From Saprospiraceae bacterium (lineage in GTDB: Bacteria; Bacteroidota; Bacteroidia; Chitinophagales; Saprospiraceae): a stretch of 64,000 nt of DNA. The stretch spans positions 124,001 to 188,000 of the forward strand of contig JADKGL010000037.1 of assembly GCA_016722295.1 (NCBI GenBank), in the 5' to 3' direction. The notes under the pieces were generated by a model. The model was given only the letters and a program-made list of their open reading frames with translations, was not told where the DNA came from and ran no database searches. This document shows, piece by piece, positions 7,913 to 16,718 of the stretch. Numbering within the stretch: position 1 is the first letter of the stretch; every line of letters begins with the position of its first letter. A program made the translations under genes and the position numbers.

Positions 7913-9421
7913 ATGAATAGATTCTATTCTCGTAAGAATGTTGAAACATTAAGTTTGATAAGGGCGTGTGAAAAACGACTTTCTTCTGAATACACTTTGC
8001 CAAGTTTAAAGCGTGATAGTGTAAATTTGACCACATTGCAAACAAAGTTAAATGAATTAAATAAAGATTTAGCTATTAAAGCGTTCAGAAATAATATATT
8101 AATAAAATCGATTTCATGGATAGAAGTACAAAATGAACTAAAATTTAATGATGTCTCAATTGAGTTTGTTCATTATAAGTATTTCAATATAGAACAAATT
8201 GACAGTATTAACTATGCTGCTTTAGTCCTTCTCCCAAATGACACCTCACCACATTTTATACCACTTTTTGAAGAAAAAGAATTGAATCAATTATTGTCAA
8301 CTTCGCAATCTAGAAGAATGGATTATGTTGCAGACTTGTATCATTCTTCAAATGATAGAGGAGCATTGCCAAGTGGATCCTCTTCAAAAACTCTTTATGA
8401 ATTAATTTGGCAACCACTTGAACCATACTTAAAAGGAGTGAATAAAATCTACTTTTCACCTAGTGGATTATTACATCGAATCAATCAAAATGCAGTAGCT
8501 ATAAATGATCAGACTTTACTTTCTGATAAGTATGATTTGGTGCAACTAGGTAGCACTCGTCAATTAGTTACAGATGAAAATGTGAAAGAAGCAAAAATTC
8601 ATACTGCTTGTATTTATGGTGGAATAAATTTTGAAATGGATAGTACAGCTTTGCTAGCTTCAATTCATAAGATGGACAGCAATAGTATTGCATTGCGATC
8701 TGAACTCAGTTTCTCCTATACAGATTCAACCTTAAGAGGCGCAACATGGAGCTATCTCAAAGGATCTGAAGATGAAGCTAATGAGATTAACAAAATAATC
8801 CAAAAGACAGGAATTAAGTCCATTCTTTTCAAAGGAAATGAAGCGACTGAGGCAGGCTTTAAAAAACTTGGAGATTATAATACTGAATCACCCCAAGTGA
8901 TTCACGTATCCTCGCATGGGTATTTTTTTCCAGACCCAAAAGTCAGTCATCAGGCAACAATTTTAAGTCTCCAACAAGAACCTGTATTTAAAATGTCCGA
9001 GCATCCTATGTTGCGATCTGGTCTTATTTTGGCGGGGGCAAATCATGCTTGGAAGACTGGAAAACCCATAACACCAGAAGCTGAAGATGGCATACTGACT
9101 GCCTATGAAATTAGTCAATTGAATCTTAGAAATACTGAGCTAGTGGTGCTTTCAGCATGTGAGACAGGATTAGGTGATATTCAAGGAAATGAAGGCGTGT
9201 ATGGATTGCAGCGAGCTTTCAAAATAGCAGGTGCTAAAAATCTTATCATGTCTTTATGGCAAGTCCCAGACAAACAAACCAGTGAATTAATGACAGCATT
9301 TTATAAGTATTGGCTGATAAAGAAAAAAAGTATACGAGAGTCATTGAAACTAGCTCAGAATGATTTGCGAAAGAAAGGTCTTGAATCGTTTTATTGGGCT
9401 GGATTTGTGTTGGTGGAGTGA
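7913..9421 (+). CDS. CHAT-domain protein (open remnant of the first TPR-CHAT gene)
   Basis: A 502-residue open frame holding the entire C-terminal half of the TPR-CHAT family. The CHAT (caspase HetF associated with TPRs) cysteine-protease dyad is intact: His335 in SSHGYFFPDP and Cys416 in LSACETGLGD. The later motif LIMSLWQVPD is also present. There is no signal peptide, so any translated product would stay in the cytoplasm, unlike the intact neighbour. The ATG at 7913 is the first in the open frame; whether it is used is unknown. It may be a dead 3' fragment or a functional stand-alone CHAT protein. Confidence 0.55.
   Translation: MNRFYSRKNVETLSLIRACEKRLSSEYTLPSLKRDSVNLTTLQTKLNELNKDLAIKAFRNNILIKSISWIEVQNELKFNDVSIEFVHYKYFNIEQIDSINYAALVLLPNDTSPHFIPLFEEKELNQLLSTSQSRRMDYVADLYHSSNDRGALPSGSSSKTLYELIWQPLEPYLKGVNKIYFSPSGLLHRINQNAVAINDQTLLSDKYDLVQLGSTRQLVTDENVKEAKIHTACIYGGINFEMDSTALLASIHKMDSNSIALRSELSFSYTDSTLRGATWSYLKGSEDEANEINKIIQKTGIKSILFKGNEATEAGFKKLGDYNTESPQVIHVSSHGYFFPDPKVSHQATILSLQQEPVFKMSEHPMLRSGLILAGANHAWKTGKPITPEAEDGILTAYEISQLNLRNTELVVLSACETGLGDIQGNEGVYGLQRAFKIAGAKNLIMSLWQVPDKQTSELMTAFYKYWLIKKKSIRESLKLAQNDLRKKGLESFYWAGFVLVE
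8394..9421 (+). repeat. Homogenised CHAT segment, copy A
   Basis: This 1,028-nt stretch matches 11778-12805 with no length difference (constant offset 3,384) and only scattered substitutions; the encoded proteins differ at 6 of about 343 residues by eye. Immediately upstream, similarity falls sharply. The pattern fits recent gene conversion or unequal recombination between tandem copies. Confidence 0.85.
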
Positions 9422-9514
9422 TTAATTTTTTAAAAGTTTGATCAATCTTTGCAATTTTGAATTTATTAGTAAATCGTTATTATAACATATTTTAGCTAAA
9501 TTTTAAGGAATAAA

Positions 9515-12500
9515 ATGGAAAAGTTAACAAGCGTCCTATTTCTAATATTTTTAACCCTCTCAACATTAGCTTCTCAGGCTGCTACAGATTCAATAATTAG
9601 TAATCAAATAGATAGCCTCATCCAGATTTCACACGAACTCACAAATAAAAATAATTTTGAAAAGGCACTTGAGGTGAATGCATTAGCTGAAAAATTAGCT
9701 TTGGAAAAGTTTGGGAGAATGTCAGTCGCGTATGGAAATGCTTGTTTTAATCATGGGGGAATTTTATATGTTAAAAAAGAATTGGTAGAATCTGAAGAAT
9801 GGTATCTTGAATCAAAAGATATTAGAGAAAAATTATTAGGTAAGGAAAGTCTTGATTATGCATGGAGTTTGAGCAACTTAGCATTACTTTATAATTATGT
9901 AGGCAAACATGATAAATCTGAAATGTATTTTTTGGAATCCATTCAAATAAGGGCAAAACTCTTAGGAAGAGATCATCCAATCTATGCAAGTAGCTTAGGG
10001 AATCTAGCTATGTTATATGAAGACATGGGTGCTTATGAAAAAGCTGAACCACTATTAAATGAAAGTAAAGTTATTGTTGAAAAAGCATTAGGAAATGAAC
10101 ATCCAGATTTTGCAAAAATTATAAATAATTTAGCTGATTTTTATATTTTAGTAGGAAAATATAAAGCAGCAGAGCCTTTGTTAATTGAGGCAAGAAAAAT
10201 TTGGGAAAAGGCACTTGGAACGGAGCATCCTCATTATACTTATAGTCTTCTAAATCTCGGAAATTTATATTATAGGATGGGCAATTTTGACAAAGCAGAA
10301 TTATTTTATCTAGAAACTAGAGCTATACGAGAAAAAGTTCTTGGCAAAGAGCATCCAGACTATGCTTGGATTCTAAATAATCTAGCATTGTTATATTGGA
10401 GTACTGGTAATTTCGAAAAATCCGAAAAGTTTTTCATTGAGTCAAAAGCTATTCGAGAAAAAACTTATGGTAGAGACCATACAGATTTTGCGAATAGTCT
10501 TGGGAATCTAGCGAATTTGTATTATAGTATGGGTAACTTTGATAAAGCAGAAAAACTTTATCTTGAATGCATTAAAATCAGAGAAAAATTACTGGGGGAT
10601 AAGCATCCGTTTTATGCAGAATGTTTAAGCAATCTTGCTTGCTTATATTTTGATATAGATAATTTTGAAGATTCTGAACCTCTTCTATACATTGCAAAAA
10701 ATATTTGGGAGAAATCATATGGTAAAGACCATCCTCATTATTCCTCTTGTTTAACTAATTTAGGGAATTTGTATTATCGAATGGGCGATTTCGAAAAGGC
10801 TATGCCATTCCTAGTTCAAGCTAGAGAAATTTGGGGAAAAGTTTTGGGAAAGGATAATTATGAGTATGGTAAAAGTCTAAATAATTTAGCTATGTTAAAT
10901 TATTCAATTGGCAACTACGAAGAATCTGAATTGCAATTTAGTGAAGCTAAAATCATTTTGGAAAAATCGATAAGTAGAAATCATCCAGATTATTCAGAAA
11001 ATTTAAAGGGACTAGCTAAATTGTATGAAAATCAAAAGAAGTTTACAAATTCTGAACTTTTATTAGAAGAAGCTTGCCAACTTGATCAAGCTAGATTGGT
11101 CTTGGCAACATCATTTCTTTCAGAATTTGAATTGACTAAATTAAATGCGACTTTTAAAAGTAGTGGAGCAAATTTATGTTCTTTTCTTTTTAATAGAATT
11201 CGTTTAAATGAATTGATTCAATCTGAAAAGCTGAATAAATTAGTTTTTAATCATGTTCTTTTTAATAAAGGTTTTCTCCTAACATCAGGAATAATGTTGA
11301 ATAATATTTCATTGGCATCTCAAGAATCTAGTGAATTACATAAGAATCTTAGGAGTTATGTAAGACGTCTTGGGGTAGAATATGCTAAACCAATTATTGA
11401 ACAAACTGCGGTGTCAGAATTAGAAGAAAGAATAAATAATACTGAGAAGAAACTTGCAAGATTAGCACATGGTTATAATGAAGCAAATATGCAAGTAAAA
11501 TGTGAGAATGTACAAGAAAAATTATTATATGGACAAGCGACAATTGAATTTGTTCAATTTACGTTAAATTTTCCTAAGAAAACTGACAGTAACTTTTATG
11601 CTGCCTTAGTCCTTCTCCCTAATGACACTTCACCAAAGTTTGTGCCACTTTTCGAAGAAAAAGAACTTAATCAATTGTTGTCAAATTCTCAATCCAGGCG
11701 AATGGATTATGTTGTCGATGTGTATCATTCACCGAATGATCGGGGGGCTTCACCAATTAAAGATCAATCCAAATCACTTTATGAATTAATTTGGCAACCA
11801 CTTGAACCATACTTAAAAGGAGTGAATAAAATCTACTTTTCTCCAAGTGGATTATTACATCGAATCAATCAAAATGCAGTAGCTATAAATGATCAGACTT
11901 TACTTTCTGATAAGTATGATTTGGTGCAACTAGGTAGCACTCGTCAATTAGTTACAGATGAAAATGTGAAGGAAGCAAAAATTCATACAGCATGTATTTA
12001 TGGTGGAATAAATTTTGAAATGGATAGTACAGCATTGCTTACTTCAATTCACAAGATGGACAGCAATAGTATTGCATTGCGATCTGAACTCAGTTTTTCT
12101 TATACAGATTCTACTTTAAGAGGCGCAACATGGAACTATCTCAAAGGATCTGAAGATGAAGCTAATGAGATTAACAAAATAATCCAAAAGACAGGAATTA
12201 AGTCCATTCTTTTCAAAGGAAATGAAGCGACTGAGGCAGGCTTTAAAAAACTTGGAGATTATAATACTGAATCACCCCAAGTGATTCATTTATCCACGCA
12301 TGGGTATTTTTTTCCAGACCCAAAAGTCAGTCATCAGTCAACAATTGTAAGTCTCCAACAAGAACCTGTATTTAAAATGTCCGAGCATCCTATGTTGCGA
12401 TCTGGTCTTATTTTGGCGGGGGCAAATCATGCTTGGAAGACTGGAAAGCCAATAACCCCAGAAGCTGAAGATGGCATACTGACAGCCTATGAAATTAGTC

Positions 12501-12805
12501 AATTAAATCTCAGAAATACTGAGCTAGTGGTGCTTTCAGCATGTGAGACAGGATTAGGTGATATTCAAGGAAATGAAGGCGTGTATGGATTGCAGCGTGC
12601 TTTCAAAATAGCAGGTGCAAAGAATCTTATCATGTCTTTATGGCAAGTCCCAGACAAACAAACCAGTGAATTAATGACTGCATTTTATAAGTATTGGCTA
12701 ATTAAGAAGAAAAGTATACGAGAGTCATTGAAATTAGCTCAGAATGATTTGCGAAAGAAAGGTCTTGAATCGTTTTATTGGGCTGGGTTTGTGTTGGTGG
12801 AGTAA
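9515..12805 (+). CDS. Secreted TPR-CHAT protease
   Basis: A 1,096-residue protein. It has a signal peptide (MEKLTSVLFLIFLTLSTLAS) and about ten kinesin-light-chain-type TPR units of about 42 residues between roughly 60 and 560 (repeating YxxSLxNLAxLYxxxGxxxKAE...LGxxHP). A linker helix region follows, then a CHAT domain from about 660 to the end. The CHAT dyad is His929 (STHGYFF) and Cys1010 (LSACETGLG), so it should be an active caspase-like cysteine protease. CHAT proteins act in separase, caspase-like and Craspase-type systems, where TPRs sense a partner; here the signal peptide places it in the periplasm or outside. The upstream sigma/anti-sigma pair suggests regulated expression. Its target is unknown. 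Confidence 0.85.
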   Translation: MEKLTSVLFLIFLTLSTLASQAATDSIISNQIDSLIQISHELTNKNNFEKALEVNALAEKLALEKFGRMSVAYGNACFNHGGILYVKKELVESEEWYLESKDIREKLLGKESLDYAWSLSNLALLYNYVGKHDKSEMYFLESIQIRAKLLGRDHPIYASSLGNLAMLYEDMGAYEKAEPLLNESKVIVEKALGNEHPDFAKIINNLADFYILVGKYKAAEPLLIEARKIWEKALGTEHPHYTYSLLNLGNLYYRMGNFDKAELFYLETRAIREKVLGKEHPDYAWILNNLALLYWSTGNFEKSEKFFIESKAIREKTYGRDHTDFANSLGNLANLYYSMGNFDKAEKLYLECIKIREKLLGDKHPFYAECLSNLACLYFDIDNFEDSEPLLYIAKNIWEKSYGKDHPHYSSCLTNLGNLYYRMGDFEKAMPFLVQAREIWGKVLGKDNYEYGKSLNNLAMLNYSIGNYEESELQFSEAKIILEKSISRNHPDYSENLKGLAKLYENQKKFTNSELLLEEACQLDQARLVLATSFLSEFELTKLNATFKSSGANLCSFLFNRIRLNELIQSEKLNKLVFNHVLFNKGFLLTSGIMLNNISLASQESSELHKNLRSYVRRLGVEYAKPIIEQTAVSELEERINNTEKKLARLAHGYNEANMQVKCENVQEKLLYGQATIEFVQFTLNFPKKTDSNFYAALVLLPNDTSPKFVPLFEEKELNQLLSNSQSRRMDYVVDVYHSPNDRGASPIKDQSKSLYELIWQPLEPYLKGVNKIYFSPSGLLHRINQNAVAINDQTLLSDKYDLVQLGSTRQLVTDENVKEAKIHTACIYGGINFEMDSTALLTSIHKMDSNSIALRSELSFSYTDSTLRGATWNYLKGSEDEANEINKIIQKTGIKSILFKGNEATEAGFKKLGDYNTESPQVIHLSTHGYFFPDPKVSHQSTIVSLQQEPVFKMSEHPMLRSGLILAGANHAWKTGKPITPEAEDGILTAYEISQLNLRNTELVVLSACETGLGDIQGNEGVYGLQRAFKIAGAKNLIMSLWQVPDKQTSELMTAFYKYWLIKKKSIRESLKLAQNDLRKKGLESFYWAGFVLVE
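11778..12805 (+). repeat. Homogenised CHAT segment, copy B
   Basis: This is the partner of 8394-9421, direct orientation, same length. It covers the C-terminal 343 codons including both catalytic residues. Confidence 0.85.
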
Positions 12806-13179
12806 AGGTTTTTTTCTTATTTCTACTATCTAAATTATATTGTAAAGTTGCTTCATAGTAGCTTCAAATGAAGCGAACTTCAGTGCTATTACACTGATGC
12901 TATTACCTCAAGCTAGATTCGATTTGAAGTTTAGTACACTATTTATATTTCTGAATATTTTTTTTGATGGCATAATATAATATATAGCTCATTATACAAA
13001 TGGAAATTTTCTAGCTCAAGAATTTTTTTAAAATTTAAGCTATCGCTTGTTAAGATTTTGTTGATCAAAAGTATTAACTAATAACTCTCCCAAAAAAAAA
13101 TATTGGTAGAGCTTCATTGTTCTAATAAATCGAGTGGCCGATAGCGTTAGTGGAGGCATAATAAATTAAATATTATAAA
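12806..13179. other. Intergenic region, nothing recognised
   Basis: This is 374 nt of AT-rich sequence after the TPR-CHAT gene. Short repeats of the type GCTTCA/TGAAGC occur around 12850-12880, and an A-rich run at about 13090. I see no gene, clear terminator or RNA. Confidence 0.4.
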
Positions 13180-13665
13180 ATGAAAGTGGTTTTGAATTTC
13201 TTACTTGTTTCTATGTTTTTGTTTTTACCAGTTGTAAATAGCTATTCTCAGGATAAGTTAAATGAAGATCCTAAATGGCCTGATATTGGGCTTCAAAATT
13301 CAAAAATTGAATATAATTTGAAATCAACCAATGGTGATAGACATACATATCAAATCATTGTTTCTCTTGTAGTGATTAATTTAGGTGAAAAGATTACACC
13401 AAATAGAAAGTTAAATTTAAAATTAACACTCGGCTCAGGATTTGGTAGCACTACAGGCTATAAAAAGACAATGAATAAAGTTGTAACCATTCAAGCATTA
13501 AATCAAGACCAAAAACAGAACGTAGTATGGAAATTCACTATTGCTACAAAAGGTGAAATTCATTGTTATGACTTTCTAGCAGAAGTATCCCAAAAGATAC
13601 CATTAGAATTTGTAATTGATAACAATAAATTGCGCAATAAAACTGATTGTATTTCGCTCTACTAA
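13180..13665 (+). CDS. Secreted protein of unknown function
   Basis: A 161-residue protein with a clear signal peptide (MKVVLNFLLVSMFLFLPVVNSYSQ). The mature part is rich in alternating hydrophobic residues (TYQIIVSLVVINLGEKIT, KLNLKLTLGSGFGS, QNVVWKFTIATKGEIHC), suggesting one all-beta, immunoglobulin-like domain such as a CARDB-type fold. There is no catalytic signature. I do not recognise the family. It precedes the zincin-tectonin gene by 144 nt on the same strand. Confidence 0.55.
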   Translation: MKVVLNFLLVSMFLFLPVVNSYSQDKLNEDPKWPDIGLQNSKIEYNLKSTNGDRHTYQIIVSLVVINLGEKITPNRKLNLKLTLGSGFGSTTGYKKTMNKVVTIQALNQDQKQNVVWKFTIATKGEIHCYDFLAEVSQKIPLEFVIDNNKLRNKTDCISLY

Positions 13666-13809
13666 TAATTTTGGGTATAATGCAATGATATTATATGCTT
13701 TATATTTAATTCATTGAAATTTAATAAGTAAAACGCAAATAACAAATTATCCCGAAACTGACATGTTAAAAGTCATAAGCTATATTATTGACAAAAAAAT
13801 ACTAACAAC

Positions 13810-15054
13810 ATGAAATCTTTATTTATTTTTTCTTTATTCTTTTTTGTACACAATCCCAATTTACAAGAGTTTCAACTCAAGCCAAAGGTTCAAGAAAACT
13901 TTGATAGTTGTGATTTGTTGCAAAGAAATATAATAAGTGCTTCACTTAATACTATTAGGAAACGGAAAATCACAGTTGAAGAGTATCATTTTGCATTAAG
14001 TTTATTTCCACGAGAGTTTCCAGAAAGAGATGAAATAACCATTACAGATGATGTCTCACCAACTAATAATGCTCCTTTTGTTCGTCCCACTGTTGGCGGA
14101 TTAATTGGAGAAGGTAGTATTCTGATGAATATGGGTAACCACTATGAGGATTGTCTTGCAAATAAAAATTTATTTGCCCATGAATTAACGCATGTATGGC
14201 AAATACGTCATTTTAGTATTGCTTGGTATCTAAAGGAGTTTGTGGGAAATCATATTTTTTGTCAAGGAGATCCGTATACTGTAAATTGTTCAGAGAATAT
14301 CAAATTGGGTGATTATAATGCTGAACAGCAAGGTGTATTAGTATCAAGGTATTATTCTAAATCTGATCTTTGTGCAGTTAATGTTGTGAAGAGAGCATTA
14401 GAAACAAAATCTTGGGAATTAATGATTGGGGGTAGCGCAACAGATATTAGTATTTCTAGTCATGGTGATATTTATCTAATTAATAAAAATGGCAAAATCT
14501 ATAATTATACTGGTAAAGAGTGGAGGTTAATGTCTGGTTACGATGGAGCTTCTATTTCAGCTAATTCTAGTAGAGTATTGGTGACAAATCGACATGGAAA
14601 AATTTATGAATGGAAGAATGGTGATTGGAAACAATTACCTGGAAGTAATGCAAGTGACATCGCAGTCAATAGTAATGGTGAAATTTGGATGGTGAATTTT
14701 TCAGGAAAAATATATATATTTAATGTAGATAAATGGGAACAGATGCCAGGCTCAAATGGTAAAAGAATTTCATCAGATGGTGGACAAACATGGTTGACAA
14801 ATCGACGTGGAAATATATATAAGTTCAACTATCAAAAAAATGAGTGGACTCAAATGCCTGGTTCTAGTGCTCGAGATATTGCTGTGTCCAATACAAGTCA
14901 AGTATTTATTACAAATACAGATGGATATATTTATAAGTTTAATGATGGTTCATGGATAAAGCTAGATGGATATAATGGAGCTACATTATCTGCAAACCAA
15001 GGGCAACTACTATTAGTGAATACTTATGGTCGAATATTTAAGCGTAGTATATAA
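13810..15054 (+). CDS. Secreted zincin-like protein with six-blade tectonin propeller
   Basis: A 414-residue protein with a short hydrophobic N-terminus (MKSLFIFSLFFFVHN). Residues of about 30-190 contain FAHELTHVWQ, an HExxH zinc-metallopeptidase motif, followed by YNAEQQGVLV, whose Glu is a plausible third zinc ligand. This resembles the zincin module seen in DUF4157-type proteins. Residues of about 200-414 are six tectonin-type units, each starting W(E/K/T)x(M/L)xG and ending in N.xGxIYx(F/Y), which should form a complete small beta-propeller of the lectin-like TECPR type. The fusion suggests a secreted peptidase steered by glycan or lipid binding; the substrate is unknown. Confidence 0.65.
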   Translation: MKSLFIFSLFFFVHNPNLQEFQLKPKVQENFDSCDLLQRNIISASLNTIRKRKITVEEYHFALSLFPREFPERDEITITDDVSPTNNAPFVRPTVGGLIGEGSILMNMGNHYEDCLANKNLFAHELTHVWQIRHFSIAWYLKEFVGNHIFCQGDPYTVNCSENIKLGDYNAEQQGVLVSRYYSKSDLCAVNVVKRALETKSWELMIGGSATDISISSHGDIYLINKNGKIYNYTGKEWRLMSGYDGASISANSSRVLVTNRHGKIYEWKNGDWKQLPGSNASDIAVNSNGEIWMVNFSGKIYIFNVDKWEQMPGSNGKRISSDGGQTWLTNRRGNIYKFNYQKNEWTQMPGSSARDIAVSNTSQVFITNTDGYIYKFNDGSWIKLDGYNGATLSANQGQLLLVNTYGRIFKRSI

Positions 15055-15608
15055 AATTGTTAAGTGGAATAGCGATAATTTTATGTAATTTATATTCTGA
15101 TTTGAACAAGAATTAACTAAATACTTTCGGATTGCCATAACTAAGTAATTTATAAAAATTACAATGATTTAGTCTTTAGTTCAGCATTGATATCAATCAC
15201 AATTCTATATGGATATAGCGGAAATCTTCTATTCCTAAATAATTTTTTTCATTTTATAGACTACAAATTTAAATCTTACAAGGCTTTTTGTTGAGAGAAT
15301 ATGATGGGTTTTGGATAAGTTCTAGAAGGTGTAAATGGGATAATTATTTGTATAGATTGGGATTGTATAAAAATAGACTAAAATATGTAAAAATATTTCA
15401 ATTCATGTTAAGATAATTAATTTTAAATGCATTAATATATAGCTTGATTAAAATTAAGATATTTTGAAATGATATTTAATTTGATATTGATATAGTTGAA
15501 GCTATTATGGGTCAATCCTGTATATCAAATTATCAATCCGATAACTTTGAAAATATTAAAAAAGCATATTATAAACAAAATTATTCATTAACGTAAATAA
15601 ACTTTTCT
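15055..15608. other. Long AT-rich intergenic region, no gene seen
   Basis: This is 554 nt of very AT-rich sequence between the tectonin gene and the Cys-rich protein gene. I see no open frame with a coding look, no tRNA and no strong hairpin. Confidence 0.45.
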
Positions 15609-16168
15609 ATGAAAATTGTAGCATTAAATCTTATTTTGGAATTTTACTTTTAACTAGTAATACAAATGTATTATTGTCTCAGGTTAAAATTTTGGATATT
15701 AATAATATTTCCATTATTGAAACTAAAAACAAATCTGGGAAATTATCATATTCAGGAGTTGGACCAAATGGAACTAAGGTCCCGGTTTCTATATCTTATT
15801 TAAAGGCTGCTGATATTACAAATAAGAACAATGGAAACAAATCCAGTGATTGTAGTTATTCATGTTTTCCATGTGGCAATGGTAGTGAAGATTTATGTTG
15901 CATCTGTAAAAATGACACTAGGCCTTCTAAAGTATTTCTTGAAAAAATTGCCAAGTTTAAAAAAGTATATCAAGAATCAAATTTTATATTGTATGAAGTA
16001 AGAAGTGGCAGAAAGACTGGATATTTGGGATTGGACAATAATGGTAATTTCATTCAAACTAAAGTTAAGAAACCTAGAGAACCAATAGTGAATCCTGGCG
16101 ATGATTGTTATAAATGCACAATGCAAGGAAAGATTAAAGTATGTGAGTTTTACCCTTGTAAAAAGTAA
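15609..16168 (+). pseudogene. Small Cys-rich secreted protein gene, signal peptide out of frame
   Basis: The ATG at 15609-15611 begins a signal-peptide-like MKIVALNLIL but hits a stop at 15651. One extra base in the T run 15634-15637 would join it to GILLLTSNTNVLLSQ and then to the long open frame, completing a normal signal peptide. The downstream frame (from a TTG at 15674) runs to 16168 and has an unusual Cys cluster around residues 56-76 (CSYSCFPCGNGSEDLCCIC) and a C-terminal CYKC...CEFYPCKK pair, suggesting a disulfide-rich or metal-binding surface protein. The family is not recognised. The break may be a sequencing error. Confidence 0.5.
15674..16168 (+). CDS. Cys-rich hypothetical protein, open part
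   Basis: A 164-residue open frame from a TTG. The N-terminus LSQVKILDINN looks like the mature end of a cleaved signal peptide, so the real start is probably the ATG at 15609 (see the enclosing entry). The ten-odd cysteines arranged in CxxxCxxC and CCxxC clusters are the only distinctive trait. It is followed after 60 nt by a T9SS cargo gene on the same strand. Confidence 0.5.
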   Translation: MSQVKILDINNISIIETKNKSGKLSYSGVGPNGTKVPVSISYLKAADITNKNNGNKSSDCSYSCFPCGNGSEDLCCICKNDTRPSKVFLEKIAKFKKVYQESNFILYEVRSGRKTGYLGLDNNGNFIQTKVKKPREPIVNPGDDCYKCTMQGKIKVCEFYPCKK

Positions 16169-16228
16169 TGGGGACTACATTTTAATTTTAAATATATTTT
16201 GTAATAACTATTTCAAATTTCTTAAATA

Positions 16229-16714
16229 ATGAGTTTATATAAGATTAAATTTAATTTCTTTTTTTTAGCTTTATTTTTTGCCACATCGTTTCTTTTTTCC
16301 CAAAATGGTTTTGTTGTTTCTGGAGGTAATCATTCTGGTAATGGTGGCAAATTGAGTTTTTCGATTGGGCAATTGGTGTATAAAACACAAACAGGTTCCA
16401 ATGGTAGTATTAACCAAGGTGTTCAGCAAGCATATGAGATATATACTGTGGATATGGATGAAGAATTTTTAAATATGCCGATTTCGATTTTTCCGAATCC
16501 AACATTAGATATGCTAATAGTTAATATAGAAGATGTTGAGTCAAAAAAATTGAATTATCAATTATTCGATTTACACGGCAAATTGGTAGGCAATAACAGT
16601 ATTTTTAAAATAAACACAAATATTATTATGGAAAATTTACCTCCTTCAACTTATGTTCTAAAAATAAATTCAGAAAACAAACCTATTCAATCATTTACTA
16701 TTATTAAAAATTAA
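16229..16714 (+). CDS. Short secreted protein with T9SS type A sorting domain
   Basis: A 161-residue protein: signal peptide to about residue 25 (FFLALFFATSFLFSQ), a short glycine-rich segment (FVVSGGNHSGNGGKLSFSIGQ), then a T9SS type A C-terminal sorting domain from about residue 85. The CTD motif ISIFPNPTLDMLIVNI and the closing YVLKINSENKP...FTIIKN are clear. The type IX system would export it and attach it to the surface. The small passenger part resembles the N-terminal module placed before collagen-like partners in Saprospiraceae. The next gene starts 4 nt later, so they are cotranscribed. Confidence 0.8.
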   Translation: MSLYKIKFNFFFLALFFATSFLFSQNGFVVSGGNHSGNGGKLSFSIGQLVYKTQTGSNGSINQGVQQAYEIYTVDMDEEFLNMPISIFPNPTLDMLIVNIEDVESKKLNYQLFDLHGKLVGNNSIFKINTNIIMENLPPSTYVLKINSENKPIQSFTIIKN

Positions 16715-16718
16715 AATC

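Larger units (their letters stand above)
6442..9421 (+). pseudogene. TPR-CHAT protease gene with decayed TPR half
   Basis: This region is co-linear with the intact TPR-CHAT gene next door. At 6442 it keeps the start: a signal peptide ending LVSSQS, then DSLILVSKMLTDRQSFDKALEI, parallel to the neighbour's DSLIQISHELTNKNNFEKALEV. From about 6672 to 7912 the frame is broken many times, with stops in all frames and only scattered TPR-like pieces, for example 7233-7454 (NDRAELFYLQAKIIAEK). From 7913 an open frame covers the CHAT half, whose last 1,028 nt are almost identical to the neighbour. The number of lesions in the middle is too high for sequencing error alone. It is a decayed copy whose 3' end looks recently rewritten. 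Confidence 0.75.
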
